Under the pieces are notes generated by a model. The model made no database searches, was not told the DNA's origin, and saw only the letters and a list, made by a program, of their open reading frames with translations. A program made the position numbers and the translations under genes. From Ctena decussata (Eukaryota > Mollusca > Bivalvia > Lucinida > Lucinidae), in assembly GCA_963989385.1 (NCBI GenBank), contig OZ022508.1, forward strand, positions 33,874,166-33,938,165: a stretch of 64,000 bases of DNA. Reading direction: 5' to 3'. Position 1 is the stretch's first letter. Every line of letters begins with the position of its first letter. Positions 11,565 through 20,962 of the stretch are shown piece by piece.

Positions 11565-11881
11565 CCAGCCCCGGATCCAAGGGGTTGGGCTTTGGGGCTT
11601 CAGCCCCGCCACCATGGCCTGGATAGATTAAAATATGTGTTGTGACATCTCATTAGAATCGCCTCGGCGAGGCGATTCTAATGAGATATCACAACATATT
11701 TTTCAAAGGCAAAAAAGACATTAGCAAAAATTCTCGTCAAATTAATCCCTAATTATGTCATATATTTTCAAGCCCCACTCCCACCCGTCCTCCACTCCCA
11801 CACGCATACATTTCGGCACCTCCCAGCCCCACCAGTTACCCGGAGCCCCACCAGTACATTGTGGTCTGGATCCGGGCCTGG
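11565..11881. mobile_element. TIR element with internal hairpin
   Basis: Ends CCAGCCCCGGATCCA (left) and TGGATCCGGGCCTGG (right) are inverted. A possible 6-bp duplication GAACAC abuts both sides. The interior carries a long hairpin at about 11631-11702 with arms through TCTCATTAGAATCGCC / GGCGATTCTAATGAGA. Non-coding. Confidence 0.6.
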
Positions 11882-12280
11882 AACACACAGAATTTACGAA
11901 GACTTCAGACAACCGGACACAACAAAATATAAGATAATGGTAAAATATAAAATCCAAACTTTAAGCAGCACCGACTTAGATAGGTCCGGAATAAATTCCT
12001 CGTTGGGTAGCCAGTGCCTGAAACACTCTGTCAACCAATCGGGGAGGCGGGGGGGGGGAGGGGGGGGGGGCGGCATTTCCTGGTTTTACGGAGCTTCAGT
12101 CCATGTGAATTTAATTTGGTCCGCGTGGAAAATCCATTTTTAAAAGATGTGTCATGCTTGCACGACAAACAATGCAAGTTTGAAACATTAAACTTTCAGC
12201 GTAACTATATAAGAAGAACAGCAACTTGTTCTCAATTTGGATTTTTTAGTTGTTTCCCTTTAAAGACATGCACAAACTTG
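11882..12280. other. Non-coding stretch with G-tract
   Basis: No gene. A G-rich low-complexity tract at about 12049-12072 could form quadruplex-type DNA and produces spurious Gly/Pro reading frames. Confidence 0.55.
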
Positions 12281-12530
12281 TATCGTTGACATTTTCGTTT
12301 CTTTCTCTAGAATAAGTATTATGGGCTGTTCTATTCTTGTCTTTTTACTTTTTTTATTTCATTTTCATAGACTTGAAACTCCGTATTTAAAGAAAATTCT
12401 ATTCTATCGTTGACATTTTCGTTTCTTTCTCTAGAATAAGTATTATGGGTTGTTTTATTCTTGTCTTTTTACTTTTTTTCATTTCATTTTTATAGACTTG
12501 AAACTCAGTATTTTAAGAAAATTCTATTTA
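12281..12530. repeat. 124-bp direct tandem duplication
   Basis: Two head-to-tail copies begin at 12281 and 12405 with TATCGTTGACATTTTCG and run through CTAGAATAAGTATTATGGG to GAAAATTCTATT. They differ at only a few positions, so the duplication is recent. No coding potential seen. Confidence 0.85.
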
Positions 12531-12684
12531 AAACTGTTTAATATGTGAAGAAGTAAAGTCGCTGATATGTACACGTTACCAGGCACCCCGCAACAGGTAG
12601 TAAGATCAGCATTGCCATTTAACTGATTTCATATACAGCCAAGAGTCGAGGTTCATCTTAATGTCACAGGGGAGGAAAAAATCG

Positions 12685-12757
12685 TGACCCGACCGGGACT
12701 CGAACCCAGGACCTCTCGCTTACCGTGCGAGCACTCTGCCAACTGAGCTACCGAGCC
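12685..12757 (-). tRNA. tRNA-Thr(GGT)-like, array unit 1
   Basis: A 73-nt cloverleaf can be drawn: 7-bp acceptor with wobble pairs, D arm GCTC/GAGT, a perfect 5-bp anticodon stem CTCGC/GCGAG, a five-base variable loop, and T arm CTGGG/CCCGG. Box A (TAGCTCAGTTGG) and box B (GGTTCGAGTCC) are intact and a T6 run follows. The loop ACGGTAA would give anticodon GGT, but the base before it is C rather than the near-universal U33. It is more likely tRNA-derived than a working tRNA. Confidence 0.5.
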
Positions 12758-12918
12758 ACTTGGTCGACCTTTTACATTTTCCCCCTGCTTAATTAGATTC
12801 GTCCCCGAATCTACCCTGTACCACGGAAGAACCAACGAGACATGCACTTTTTGATGCTCGCGGCCCTAGCCGTGGACCCACACTGAACCACCAAATGTCA
12901 CAGGGGAGGAAAAAATCA

Positions 12919-12991
12919 TGGCCCGACCGGGACTCGAACCCAGGGCCTCTCGCTTACCGTGCGAGCACTCTGCCAACTGAGCTACCGAGCC
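12919..12991 (-). tRNA. tRNA-Thr(GGT)-like, array unit 2
   Basis: Same fold as unit 1 with a better acceptor stem (GGCTCGG against TCGGGCC). The anticodon arm and both internal promoter boxes are identical to unit 1, and C33 is shared. The best-folded of the five units. Confidence 0.5.
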
Positions 12992-13148
12992 ACTTGGTCG
13001 ACCTGTGATATTCTCCCTCTGCTTAATTAGATTCGTCCCCGAATCTACCCGGTACCACTGAGGAACCTACGACACATGCATATTTTGATGCGGCCCTAGC
13101 CGTGGACCCACACTGAACCACCAAATGTCACAGGGGAGGAAAAAATCG

Positions 13149-13220
13149 TGGCCCGACCGGGACTCGAACCCAGGGCCTCTCGCTATCCGGAACACCTCAA
13201 GGTTGTTGAGCTAATGGCCG
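13149..13220 (-). pseudogene. Chimeric tRNA-like, array unit 3
   Basis: The 3' half (from GCGAGAGG through box B and the acceptor strand) matches units 1 and 2. The 5' half is replaced by a different sequence (GGCCATTAGCTCAACAACC) that still contains TTAGCTC. No convincing anticodon arm forms. Probably a recombinant or decayed unit. Confidence 0.5.
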
Positions 13221-13372
13221 ACCTTTGATATTTTCCCCCCTGCTTAATTAGATTCGTCCTCGAATCTACAAGGTACCACGGAGGAACCAAGGAGACATGC
13301 ACTTTTTGATGCTCGCGGCCCTAGCCGTGGACCCACACTGAACCACCAAATATCAAAGGGGAGGAAAAATCG

Positions 13373-13443
13373 TGGCCCGACCGGGACTCGAACCCAGGGT
13401 CTCTCGCTATCCGGGAGACCTCAAGGTTGTTGAGCTAATGGCC
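13373..13443 (-). pseudogene. Chimeric tRNA-like, array unit 4
   Basis: Same replaced 5' half as unit 3. It differs in having complementary GGTCTC and GAGACC segments around the would-be anticodon loop, so this copy can form a local stem that unit 3 cannot. The linker downstream is truncated. Confidence 0.5.
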
Positions 13444-13511
13444 GACCTTTGATATTTTCCCCCTGTGGACCCACACTGACCCACCAAATGTCACAGGGGA
13501 GGAAAAAATCG

Positions 13512-13584
13512 TTGCCCGACCGGGACTCGAACCCAGGGCCTCTCGCTTACCGTGCAAGCACTCTGCCAACTGAGCTACCGAGCC
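13512..13584 (-). tRNA. tRNA-Thr(GGT)-like, array unit 5
   Basis: Same fold as units 1 and 2. One anticodon-stem position is changed to a G-U pair (CTTGC/GCGAG) and the last acceptor base is altered. Loop ACGGTAA and C33 are retained. This is the last unit of the array, which stops soon afterwards. Confidence 0.48.
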
Positions 13585-13619
13585 ACTTGGTCGACCTTTG
13601 ACATTAAACTACTGACACT

Positions 13620-13780
13620 TTAAAGTAAATTTTCTGATCCCTTGAAAAATTACCTAGAGAAACCAGTAGCTCGAGACATCCGAAGTTGAAATGTAAAGAA
13701 CAATAGGAAATGTATCCACTTCTAGGATATTAAATGTGCATTGAGATATCAGTGTTTGAGATAACGAGAGTCAACGGTGT
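13620..13780. repeat. Dispersed repeat, GAGATATCAGTGTTTGAG family
   Basis: Shares GAAGTTGAAATG, AATAGGAAAT, GAGATATCAGTGTTTGAG and CGAGAGTCAAC with 16318-16535, and in reverse with 32049-32215. No ORF; old dispersed repeat. Confidence 0.65.
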
Positions 13781-13814
13781 TTTGAAGGAAATATATCAGC
13801 TCTAGCAGTGAATT

Positions 13815-13927
13815 GTTGAGTAATAATTCACTGTTTGGAGGTAAGTTGTAAAGAAGATTATATCACGAGCGCTCAGCGCTCCTGATATATCTACTTACAA
13901 CTGACCGACAGTGAATTATTACTCAAC
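13815..13927. repeat. Large foldback (113 bp)
   Basis: Outer arms of 20 bp are perfectly complementary (GTTGAGTAATAATTCACTGT and its reverse complement). Inner arms (AGTTGTAA...GAGCGCT and AGCGCTC...TTACAACT) continue the stem with a few interruptions and almost no loop. Confidence 0.8.
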
Positions 13928-14394
13928 TCAACCTAGTAAATCGTACGGGATCGTAGTAAATAAGTAAACTGTTCTCATCCCTTCTGAAAGCGTGGTACTA
14001 AGCCGTTTGGTAACCGGGTAATACGAAGTATATCGTAGTTGAACGTATTGGAAACGTACTAAAACGTAATAAAACCTAGATACCTACAAAACGGGGTACA
14101 TTTCTTTGCAAAACGCAGGGTGGGAAACGTAGTGCAGCCTAGCCCTAAAACATGACAGTGAGACTGGGTCCTAAGTAAATGTACCTTTTTATGGCGATTT
14201 TAGAAAGAAAAATAGACGTTACACCGTCTAACGTCTCAAAACGTCACAAAATACGTCAGTAATTGCCAGTGACATCAGTAGTTGGACTCACGCGCTCGAA
14301 AACAGTGAATTCTTGCAGAATAAAACACGGAAACTTTCCATTGCTTCTGTAGGGGCACTGTGCTAGACTATACGTTTACTCTGGATATGACTGA
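13928..14394. other. Non-coding stretch, no gene seen
   Basis: No gene. Contains many ACGT-type words (ACGTCTCAAAACGTCAC) similar in flavour to the palindromic-module bodies, but no clear boundary. Confidence 0.5.
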
Positions 14395-14560
14395 TGCCTT
14401 CTGCGGAAGTGTAAATGAGTGATTCCAAAAGAATTCAATAAACGTCAACACAATTCAGTATGAATTTGATTTGGTAATTGCGTTCTATCATTGAAATAAA
14501 TCTGCATTCGTAATACAATAAAGCAAAACAGTGATGAATTGGTGTCTTTTTTCTTTAGAT
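14395..14560. repeat. ~160-bp repeat shared with 18595-18750
   Basis: Blocks TTCTGCGGAAGTG, CACAATT, TATGAATTTGATTTG, AATTGCG and AATCTGCATTCGTAAT are collinear with 18595-18750, in the same orientation about 4.2 kb away. Non-coding. Confidence 0.7.
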
Positions 14561-15418
14561 TTATTTAAAACGTATCAGACGAGGTCACATTGATCAATAT
14601 CTTGGGAAAGTTTTGCTTTGAGTCTGCGTGTCTGAACTTTGGGCGCTCTTTTAACACACAACTGTCGTTCAGTTTTACCACCTTATTCCGCACTTAGATA
14701 TGTGTTTTTGTTAATTTGGTCTAAAAGGAAGATTGAGCATATAGTTTGGGCTCCTGAAATACAATGTATCTCATGGTAGATTTGAGATAAATCGAAACGA
14801 AAAAGACTTGCTACTGGCTGTTCCAATACAGGTCTTCTAATGCGATTTATATATAACTTCTTCTCAATTTTGATTCTGTACGTGTATCATTTGGTTTTGT
14901 CAAAACTTGTTTTACTTTCTTTCCCTTCTTGTGCCTTGTTAAGGCTATTCAAATTAATTTTTGTCCTTCTGAGTAAGTCTTTAAATTCCCTATTTCAGAA
15001 TACTCTAACTCTAGCAAACGCAACAATTCCATTTCTACCTGGAAGTTAAAATTCAGGCCTCTGCACGGATTTATCTTAAAGAAAGCAGTGCTATTCAACT
15101 TGTATTTATAGAAAGCATATAAGCATGATAAGTAGACCATATTTATTTTATTTGATGTTACATGTACATGCAAAGAACTGTTGGAAAAACTCCTGGAAAT
15201 TGCCTAAATGTTGCAACTTTTCCCTTAACCGTAAATATTGCGGGAAAATGCCTTAAGTTTTTAAACTGAAACGTTGCTTTAAATCTGCTTTTAAATTGTT
15301 TATAATTTATTTATAAAATTAAAACAAGGTTTTTACACAATGCAGTCATTTTCCATCTTAAAAAGTTACGATATTATCCCGTACTATTTCAGGTAAAGGG
15401 CCTGGCAGCCAGTTACCC
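14561..15418. other. Non-coding stretch, no gene seen
   Basis: T-rich sequence; open frames here are hydrophobic by base composition and have no domain. No gene called. Confidence 0.5.
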
Positions 15419-15659
15419 GGCCCCGAGGTTATAAAACTTTTTTCATGCTCAGCTGAGTTGAGCATGAAATTTTACCTGGTAATAATTAAAAAATGTTGAT
15501 GAATACAGTTGTTTTCCTGCTCAGTTTGGCTGAGTATGACATTTTCTCTGCTTATGAATATGAAAATGCCAACATTAGTTGGCATTTTCATATTTATCAG
15601 CAGAGAAAATTTCATGCTCAGCTGAGTTGAGCACGAAAAAGTTTTATAACCGCGGGGCC
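15419..15659. mobile_element. Palindromic element, GAGGTTATAAAACTT family (tandem copy 1)
   Basis: Ends GGCCCCGAGGTTATAAAACT and AGTTTTATAACCGCGGGGCC are inverted. Subterminal TTTCATGCTCAGCTGAG and central CAACATTAGTTGGCATTTTC stems make it nearly all self-complementary. It abuts a second copy, separated by one base. Confidence 0.8.
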
Positions 15660-15660
15660 T

Positions 15661-15903
15661 GGCCCCGAGGTTATAAAACTTTTTTCATGCTCAACTCTGC
15701 TGAGCATGAAATTTAAAATGCCCATCAATCTAAAAATACCAAGAAATTCAGCATTTTTCAGGCTCAGATAACCCAATAAGGCTATTTTTTCTACTCATAA
15801 ATATTATAATGCCAACAATTGTTGGCATTTTAAAATTTATGAGCAGAAAAAATTTCATGCTCAGCTGAGTTGAGCATGAAAAAAGTTTTATAACCTCGGG
15901 GCC
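15661..15903. mobile_element. Palindromic element, GAGGTTATAAAACTT family (tandem copy 2)
   Basis: Same termini and subterminal stem as the adjacent copy, with a diverged interior (central CAACAATTGTTGGCATTTT). The juxtaposition leaves a GGCCTGGCC-type junction. No coding sequence. Confidence 0.8.
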
Positions 15904-15964
15904 TGGTCTTTTACCGTAATATTTACTTTTTTAACAGTGTAACTCCATGGATCTTTCTTTTACA

Positions 15965-16085
15965 AAAAAAGGTAAAGGTTTCCCATAGTCTAATAGCCGT
16001 AGGGGTATTGGGGGTTAGAGACCCACTGTATCTTGGGCAAAGCAGATGAAAGGTGGAGCCCATTTCTCTCCTTTTTGACATTGTT
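15965..16085. repeat. Dispersed repeat shared with 40845-41097
   Basis: Blocks GGTAAAGGTT, AATAGCCGTAGGGG, GGGGGTTAGAGACCCACTG and GGAGCCCAT match 40845-40960 in the same orientation. This copy lacks the tRNA-like end seen there. Confidence 0.7.
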
Positions 16086-16317
16086 ATCTTTTACAAAAGC
16101 TAAAATTGCGTACTAGCATACTTTACATACGCCCCAGTCGAAACGCGTTTATATTTAGACATTCATTTGAAATTACTCGATTTTTAAATTCAAGTGGAGA
16201 TGGAATCGTTCGTATGCAGGTGTGTAAATGCAGCTGCATCCTCACTAAGCTGTTGCGTTTCCAAAGACTTAGTTTGAGAAAATATGAATGGCATTATGAT
16301 ATTCAGGCCTGATACAA

Positions 16318-16535
16318 TCAACTTACAATATCTCAAAGTCGAAGTCCATCTGAAACTACGGATATCTCGAAGTAAATGTTCTGGTCCCAGATAAATTACT
16401 TTGAGATACCATTTACTCTCAGCTAACCGGAGTTGAAATGCAAAGAAAATAGGAAATATGTCCGAACTGTATACTTCGATTAAAAATGGTATTTTGAGAT
16501 ATCAGTGTTTGAGTTAGTGAGAGTCAGTTGTATAC
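16318..16535. repeat. Dispersed repeat, GAGATATCAGTGTTTGAG family
   Basis: Longest copy of the family also seen at 13620-13780 and 32049-32215. Short words built on GAGATATC recur within it. Non-coding. Confidence 0.65.
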
Positions 16536-17512
16536 TCTGTCTTGGGTAGGGTCTAGGGTTGAATTGTGTCAGCTCTTGAGAATTTTCTACTTACTTTTAC
16601 ACAATCTGGAGTAATCTGGTGTAATGCCGAGCCTGGACACTTGCCGATGTGTCACCATTATGCCTGTCAAAGCAGCGATTTCCTGGTAATTGAATGGTGC
16701 ATTATATTTAATAACAGCAATAACGTATAATCAGTCAAACAATAAAACCGAAGATTGATTAATCGAATTTTCTACTCTTCCTGATTAATTTCAATCTGTT
16801 CTGTTAGTATTAAACCGTGATAATTTGTCAATGAAATTAATAACATCCTAGCTATAACAGTAATTATTTATGTCAACAGTTGACGAATTGACACTGATTA
16901 CGAACTGTGTGTCCTGCAGAAATTTCCATCCGTTGTAAGATCCCAGTGCTAGTCAATCAGGCTACTCTCTTTATTGCTCTGTGAAAGCAAACCTCATTTC
17001 ATTCTAATATGGAAAAGGGGAAATGCGCGATATATATTTAGGACTCGAATCTAACTATTTCATCCACACGATAGGTTTCAGTTCATATTTGGAATGAAAC
17101 TGGAAGGTGTGAACATATGTCTTACTTCACTTCTGGTATATCTAAAGCATTGAAAGTTAAATAAGAGAACTAAATTATTTGAGAATGAATTATTGCTTTG
17201 AGAAATTACACCTTTCCTTTGTATGAATTTCAGGTAGGATCTCACTTATAATTCGTGTTTTAAGAAAAATATGTATACTTTCAGGGAAGCAACTCTGCCA
17301 TTTTCATGTTTGCATTCCTTCGCAATAGGAGTCATGTTTAAAGAAATTAATTTGATCCCCTGGGAAGGGGAGTAAATATTTTCCTTAAATGAGATCTCCA
17401 TTCTGTAAGGGCTACATTATCTAGAGAAGCAAGCATGAAGTCGCGAAGGTTGTTCCCCTCAGTGAAAATGGAAAAACAGTGAGGATTCCATCAAAGCAAT
17501 ACCAGTATATTA
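16536..17512. other. Non-coding; homeodomain-site-rich candidate regulatory DNA
   Basis: No gene. About 16680-16900 is dense in ATTA/TAAT words (for example GATTGATTAATCG, CTGATTAATTTC, GAAATTAATAAC), the sort of composition found in homeodomain-bound enhancers. This is inference from composition only. About 17280-17480 carries the diffuse GGGAAGCAA repeat. Confidence 0.35.
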
Positions 17513-17800
17513 TAAAGAGGATCTTACATGAGTGGTCATTTCATATGAAATTTATGCGAGCTTCATAATTTCATATAATAAGGGCACAAGTGTAACTTTC
17601 TGTTTATTACACGATTCTTAAAATTGGATTTTTCGAAATGTACATTATTTCAATAAGAAAACGCATTGTTGACGCGGACGCTGTCAATGACGTAACGTGT
17701 ACGTGCCAAAATGTTATTACATGTATAGGCATACGCTTTTTATGAAACGACGTTATCTACTGAAAAACAGCGACGTCATATGATAAAAAAAGGAATGACT
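17513..17800. mobile_element. Palindromic-module element (copy C)
   Basis: Reverse orientation relative to 8180-8412. Starts AGAGGATCTTAC, then a palindrome (GGTCATTTCATATGAAATTT ... CATAATTTCATAT), then the conserved body (AAGAAAACGCATTG, AATGACGTAACGTG, CGACGTTATCTACTGAA). Confidence 0.65.
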
Positions 17801-18218
17801 ATCGAGACCAATTCCCACACACGCATGAACGAACACAAAATATTTGGGTTGTATAAGCTATGGGTCAGGCCGAGCCCGTACTCATTTGGGCAACGCTAAA
17901 GCCGACATTGATAAGCGTAACCGGACCAGTTTGGTCCAAGCTAAGGACGACATGTGTAAATACAATATTTAAAGCCTTTATTATTACCTTTACTCTGATA
18001 GTAATATTATATCATTATGTCCCCCGCCTCCTTTTTATATTTGCACATGACTAAGCTATTGCAGTGTACTAGCTGTTCTTGTGGTTATTAACCAAACTAT
18101 TATACATTATTATGTAGTATTTTAACGATCCAATCATTCAGTTTATGGTGCTTTGGATAACTGAGAACAGTTTAGTAGCGAAATGAAATGAAATGTTGTA
18201 CAGCATGAAAAATGTATT
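17801..18218. other. Non-coding stretch, no gene seen
   Basis: No gene or clear repeat. Confidence 0.5.
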
Positions 18219-18456
18219 TGAGTCGCGACACGACAAACCAACAAAGTGGCATGTGCGCCTAGCGAAGATTCAGGTCAGCCTGGGCATCCGCCCAGTCTGA
18301 TTAGAGTCTTCGCTGTGCGCTTAAAGCCTAGCTAAGGCTCCAAGCTGTCTCCATGCGAACAGCAAAGACACAGACCAGACTCGGTGGAAGCGAGGTTGAA
18401 CTGAGTCTTGGCTGGGTGCACATGCCACTTTGTTGGTAACGTCGTGTCGCGGCTCA
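18219..18456. mobile_element. Foldback element, GAGCCGCGACACG family (copy 3)
   Basis: 'CATGTG' subfamily: left arm GGCATGTGCG, right arm GCACATGCC. Left terminus has one change (GAGTCGCGACACG). Flanking bases do not form a clean 4-bp duplication. Confidence 0.87.
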
Positions 18457-18594
18457 CTGTAGGAAAACTGTTGTTTATGGCAGTCTGTATTTAGTTTTTG
18501 CCTTTTCTAACATGCTGTACAAATCCGGATAAGCCCCAAACAGATTTTCAACATCGCATGCAAATGTTTGCTCGACAAGATTATGTTTGATGTA

Positions 18595-18750
18595 AACGAT
18601 GTGTTCTGCGGAAGTGCAAACGAGAAAAAAAGTTCTATTAACTGTCAGCACAATTGATTATGAATTTGATTTGATAATTGCATCCTATCACTGCACTTAA
18701 TCTGCATTCGTAATATAATAAATTAATAGAGTGATGCATTAAACCTTTTC
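18595..18750. repeat. ~160-bp repeat shared with 14395-14560
   Basis: Second collinear copy of the unit at 14395. The pair could be an old segmental duplication or a low-copy repeat. No coding sequence. Confidence 0.7.
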
Positions 18751-19129
18751 CATTTAAACTAATTGAAAACTAAAATCACAGTTGGGCCTTAAGCAAGAAA
18801 AATACCTTCTGCATGTGTGGAAAGCGAAGACTCACATATGCCAACCCTTGCATCAGCGTAGTTTTGTCTTTATGGATGACTTGCAATTAAACCTCTTTTT
18901 AAAGACTATTTCAGTCATATCACTATCAGAATGATGGGTAAGTGCTAATGGAAGGATATGTGCAACGAAATGTCATTAACAGTTGATTAGAGTTCTGTCT
19001 TCAGTAGGCGCTATTTTAGCAGCCAGCGCTACAACCCACTAAGCTATTGTGGCTCTTAAACATGAAATAAAGGATATGCTGAAACTGAATAAAAAGTGAA
19101 AAGATAGGTAATGATGAGGAATTAATACA
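18751..19129. other. Non-coding; degenerate tRNA-like head
   Basis: No gene. About 19008-19060 read on the minus strand has TAGCTTAGTGGG (box-A-like) but no box B, probably a SINE remnant. Confidence 0.4.
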
Positions 19130-19870
19130 ATCAAATCCCACATCCCGCCCCCAAAAACCAAAAGGGGAAGAAGATCACACACAAACTGACCAAGTCCACG
19201 AAAGACACACACGGTAAACCGAATGAGCAGCTCTTTCCCAAACAGGCGGTCATTCAGCTACCATAAATTAAAAACAGCAGCAACATCCATCTCCACTTAT
19301 TTTCTAATTTGAATTACAAAACGAAAGAAAACAGACAGCTTAATGGGTAGCCATCCAGGCGATTAACCCGCCCGTGACCACAGACAAGCGGACAAAACAA
19401 CATGCAACAGTGAGGAATCATAATAAAAGTACCGCCCTAGAATGGCCAGCAAAAGACCCAAACCACCGCATCGAACCTACCCCCCCCCCCTCCACCCGCC
19501 TCGCGGTGGTTCGGACACCCAGTCAGCCACCCGGCCAGCACGAAAGCAACCCACCATCCCACCAATACAGAAACCACACAAACCACGGAAAAGACCCAAC
19601 GATGAACCAGTGATGACGGCTTGACAGAAACATCGCACGGCGACAACTGGAGATCCCCGGGGTGCCAAACAACATCACTGAAACACCGGAGCAAAAGAAA
19701 GCCACCAGGCAAACCCCGAACAACCAATTAACAGACACGGCAAGCCCCTAACCACCAAGCCCAACGCACGTCCAAACGGCGCGCAACCAAAGAGGAAAGC
19801 AAAGCCACAAACCACGACCGGGCCAACCACCAAGCAGCATCTACCAAAATGAAGAGAGTTTTTAGAACCT
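19130..19870 (-). repeat. Strand-asymmetric (T-depleted) dispersed repeat
   Basis: The plus strand is rich in A and C and markedly poor in T, most clearly about 19370-19850. Shared landmarks with other copies (48540-49195 here-oriented, 42110-42650 inverted) include GAGCAGCT, TTTCCCAAA, ACCGCC...GGCCAG and CAACTGGAGATCCC. Long frames read from it reflect composition. Includes a C-tract at about 19480-19490. Confidence 0.65.
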
Positions 19871-19945
19871 CCATTTGATTGCACGCAATAAAAGTGCAAC
19901 AACTACATGTATGTGAACGAATTCGTAGCAGATTTTTGGTAAACA

Positions 19946-20097
19946 TTAACCCTTAAAAACTGTTCTGCCTAAGCTGTGTCATATTGAGAAGACAAACAGT
20001 GTACATCCAGATGAGGCGACTCCTTATGTGCCACCTCATCTTGATATACGCTGTTTGCGAATTCAAATATTTGTTTTTGCATTTGGCGCTATATCAG
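19946..20097. mobile_element. MITE, TTTAACCCTWAA family (shortened)
   Basis: Left end TTAACCCTTAAAAACTG, central hairpin CATCCAGATGAGGCGAC / GTGCCACCTCATCTTGAT, right end ATTTGGCGCTATATCAGC. It lacks part of the left half compared with 4728-4939. Confidence 0.65.
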
Positions 20098-20389
20098 CTA
20101 GTACGTTACAACGTATGGAATTTCAAAGGAAACGAAACGTATAGTATGACCGGAAATTAATGAGAATCGCATTCTTTATAATCGCTTAACCCTAGTTATT
20201 TCAGTAAACCATTTGCATGGAGGACTGTTAAGAAAGGACTGTTATAAATAATTTCTAGCTGTAATATTTCGTTTTACAAGCATTTCCAGTAATTTATTTC
20301 CATTCCTTTGACCAAGGGGTGTAAAACCGCAAAAAAGGATGGATTTTCAAGAACATTTCAGAAGTAAAGGTCTTATTCAAGACATTAAT
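20098..20389. other. Non-coding stretch, no gene seen
   Basis: Short unique-looking sequence immediately beyond the 3' end of the LINE. Confidence 0.5.
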
Positions 20390-20406
20390 ACTTGGTTTAA
20401 ACATAG

Positions 20407-20412
20407 TTTATT
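20407..20412 (-). terminator. Polyadenylation signal of LINE 1
   Basis: AATAAA on the minus strand, about 20 bp before the inferred 3' end. A matching AATAAA sits at the equivalent place in the second LINE (63167-63172). Confidence 0.5.
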
Positions 20413-20611
20413 TGTAAATACTATCACATAACACAAATACAATCATAAAGTACACAAATAGGATTCAGAAAGAAGCCACAGGCTTATATAAATCTGTCTC
20501 CTGTATAGTCAAATTGCAAAATATATTTTAAGGTGTTAGGTAAGTTACAATCTAAAGCTATTAACGTACTATAACAATATAAAATGTTTTTAAACACAAA
20601 GAAAAAAAAAA

Positions 20612-20617
<6 letters not shown>

Positions 20618-20646
<29 letters not shown>
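20618..20646. repeat. (GA)n microsatellite in LINE 3' region
   Basis: A clean GA/CT dinucleotide run of about 29 bp. In the second LINE the equivalent position has an imperfect CT-rich tract (about 62725-62768), so the microsatellite probably expanded from a pyrimidine tract native to the element. Confidence 0.9.
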
Positions 20647-20648
<2 letters not shown>

Positions 20649-20962
20649 TAAACATCAAGTTGGCATTGATAACATACCGGCAATGTACTACATGTTTATC
20701 AGCAAACGTATTGAAGAACTGCACTAAAGAAATGTTATATCAGGATTACGATATACTCCGATTTTTATTGTTTCCAATCTTTGAATGAATAACGGTGGCT
20801 AAATTCTGAGTTGACGTTGACATGTCCGAATACATATTCCACTCGGTCGACCCTGAAAACCAAAAAAAAATCGGAGTATACGAACCTGGTAATAATGAAC
20901 TAAAAGTATAAGTCACAAAAATGAGTAAGAAAAACTAATAGAAGGAGAAAGTAAGAAGCTCC

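Larger units (their letters stand above)
12661..13606 (-). repeat. Tandem array of five tRNA-bearing units
   Basis: Units begin at about 12661, 12895, 13125, 13350 and 13488 (spacings about 234, 230, 225 and 138 bp; the fourth is shortened). Each has, on the minus strand, a tRNA-like head with box B GGTTCGAGTCC followed within a few bases by a T-run (a potential Pol III terminator). Most also carry a linker with a small hairpin (GATTCGTCCCCGAATC). It reads like a SINE or tRNA cassette amplified in tandem. Confidence 0.8.

Noticed and set aside
12049..12072. G-tract as a regulatory quadruplex
   Set aside because: Simple low-complexity tract near no gene; no support beyond base composition.
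14840..15049. A 69-codon hydrophobic frame
   Set aside because: Composition of T-rich DNA; no homologous signal and no gene context.
19437..19946. Several overlapping minus-strand frames rich in Trp, Val and Cys
   Set aside because: They follow from the T-poor plus strand of a repeat and have no domain or conserved start.
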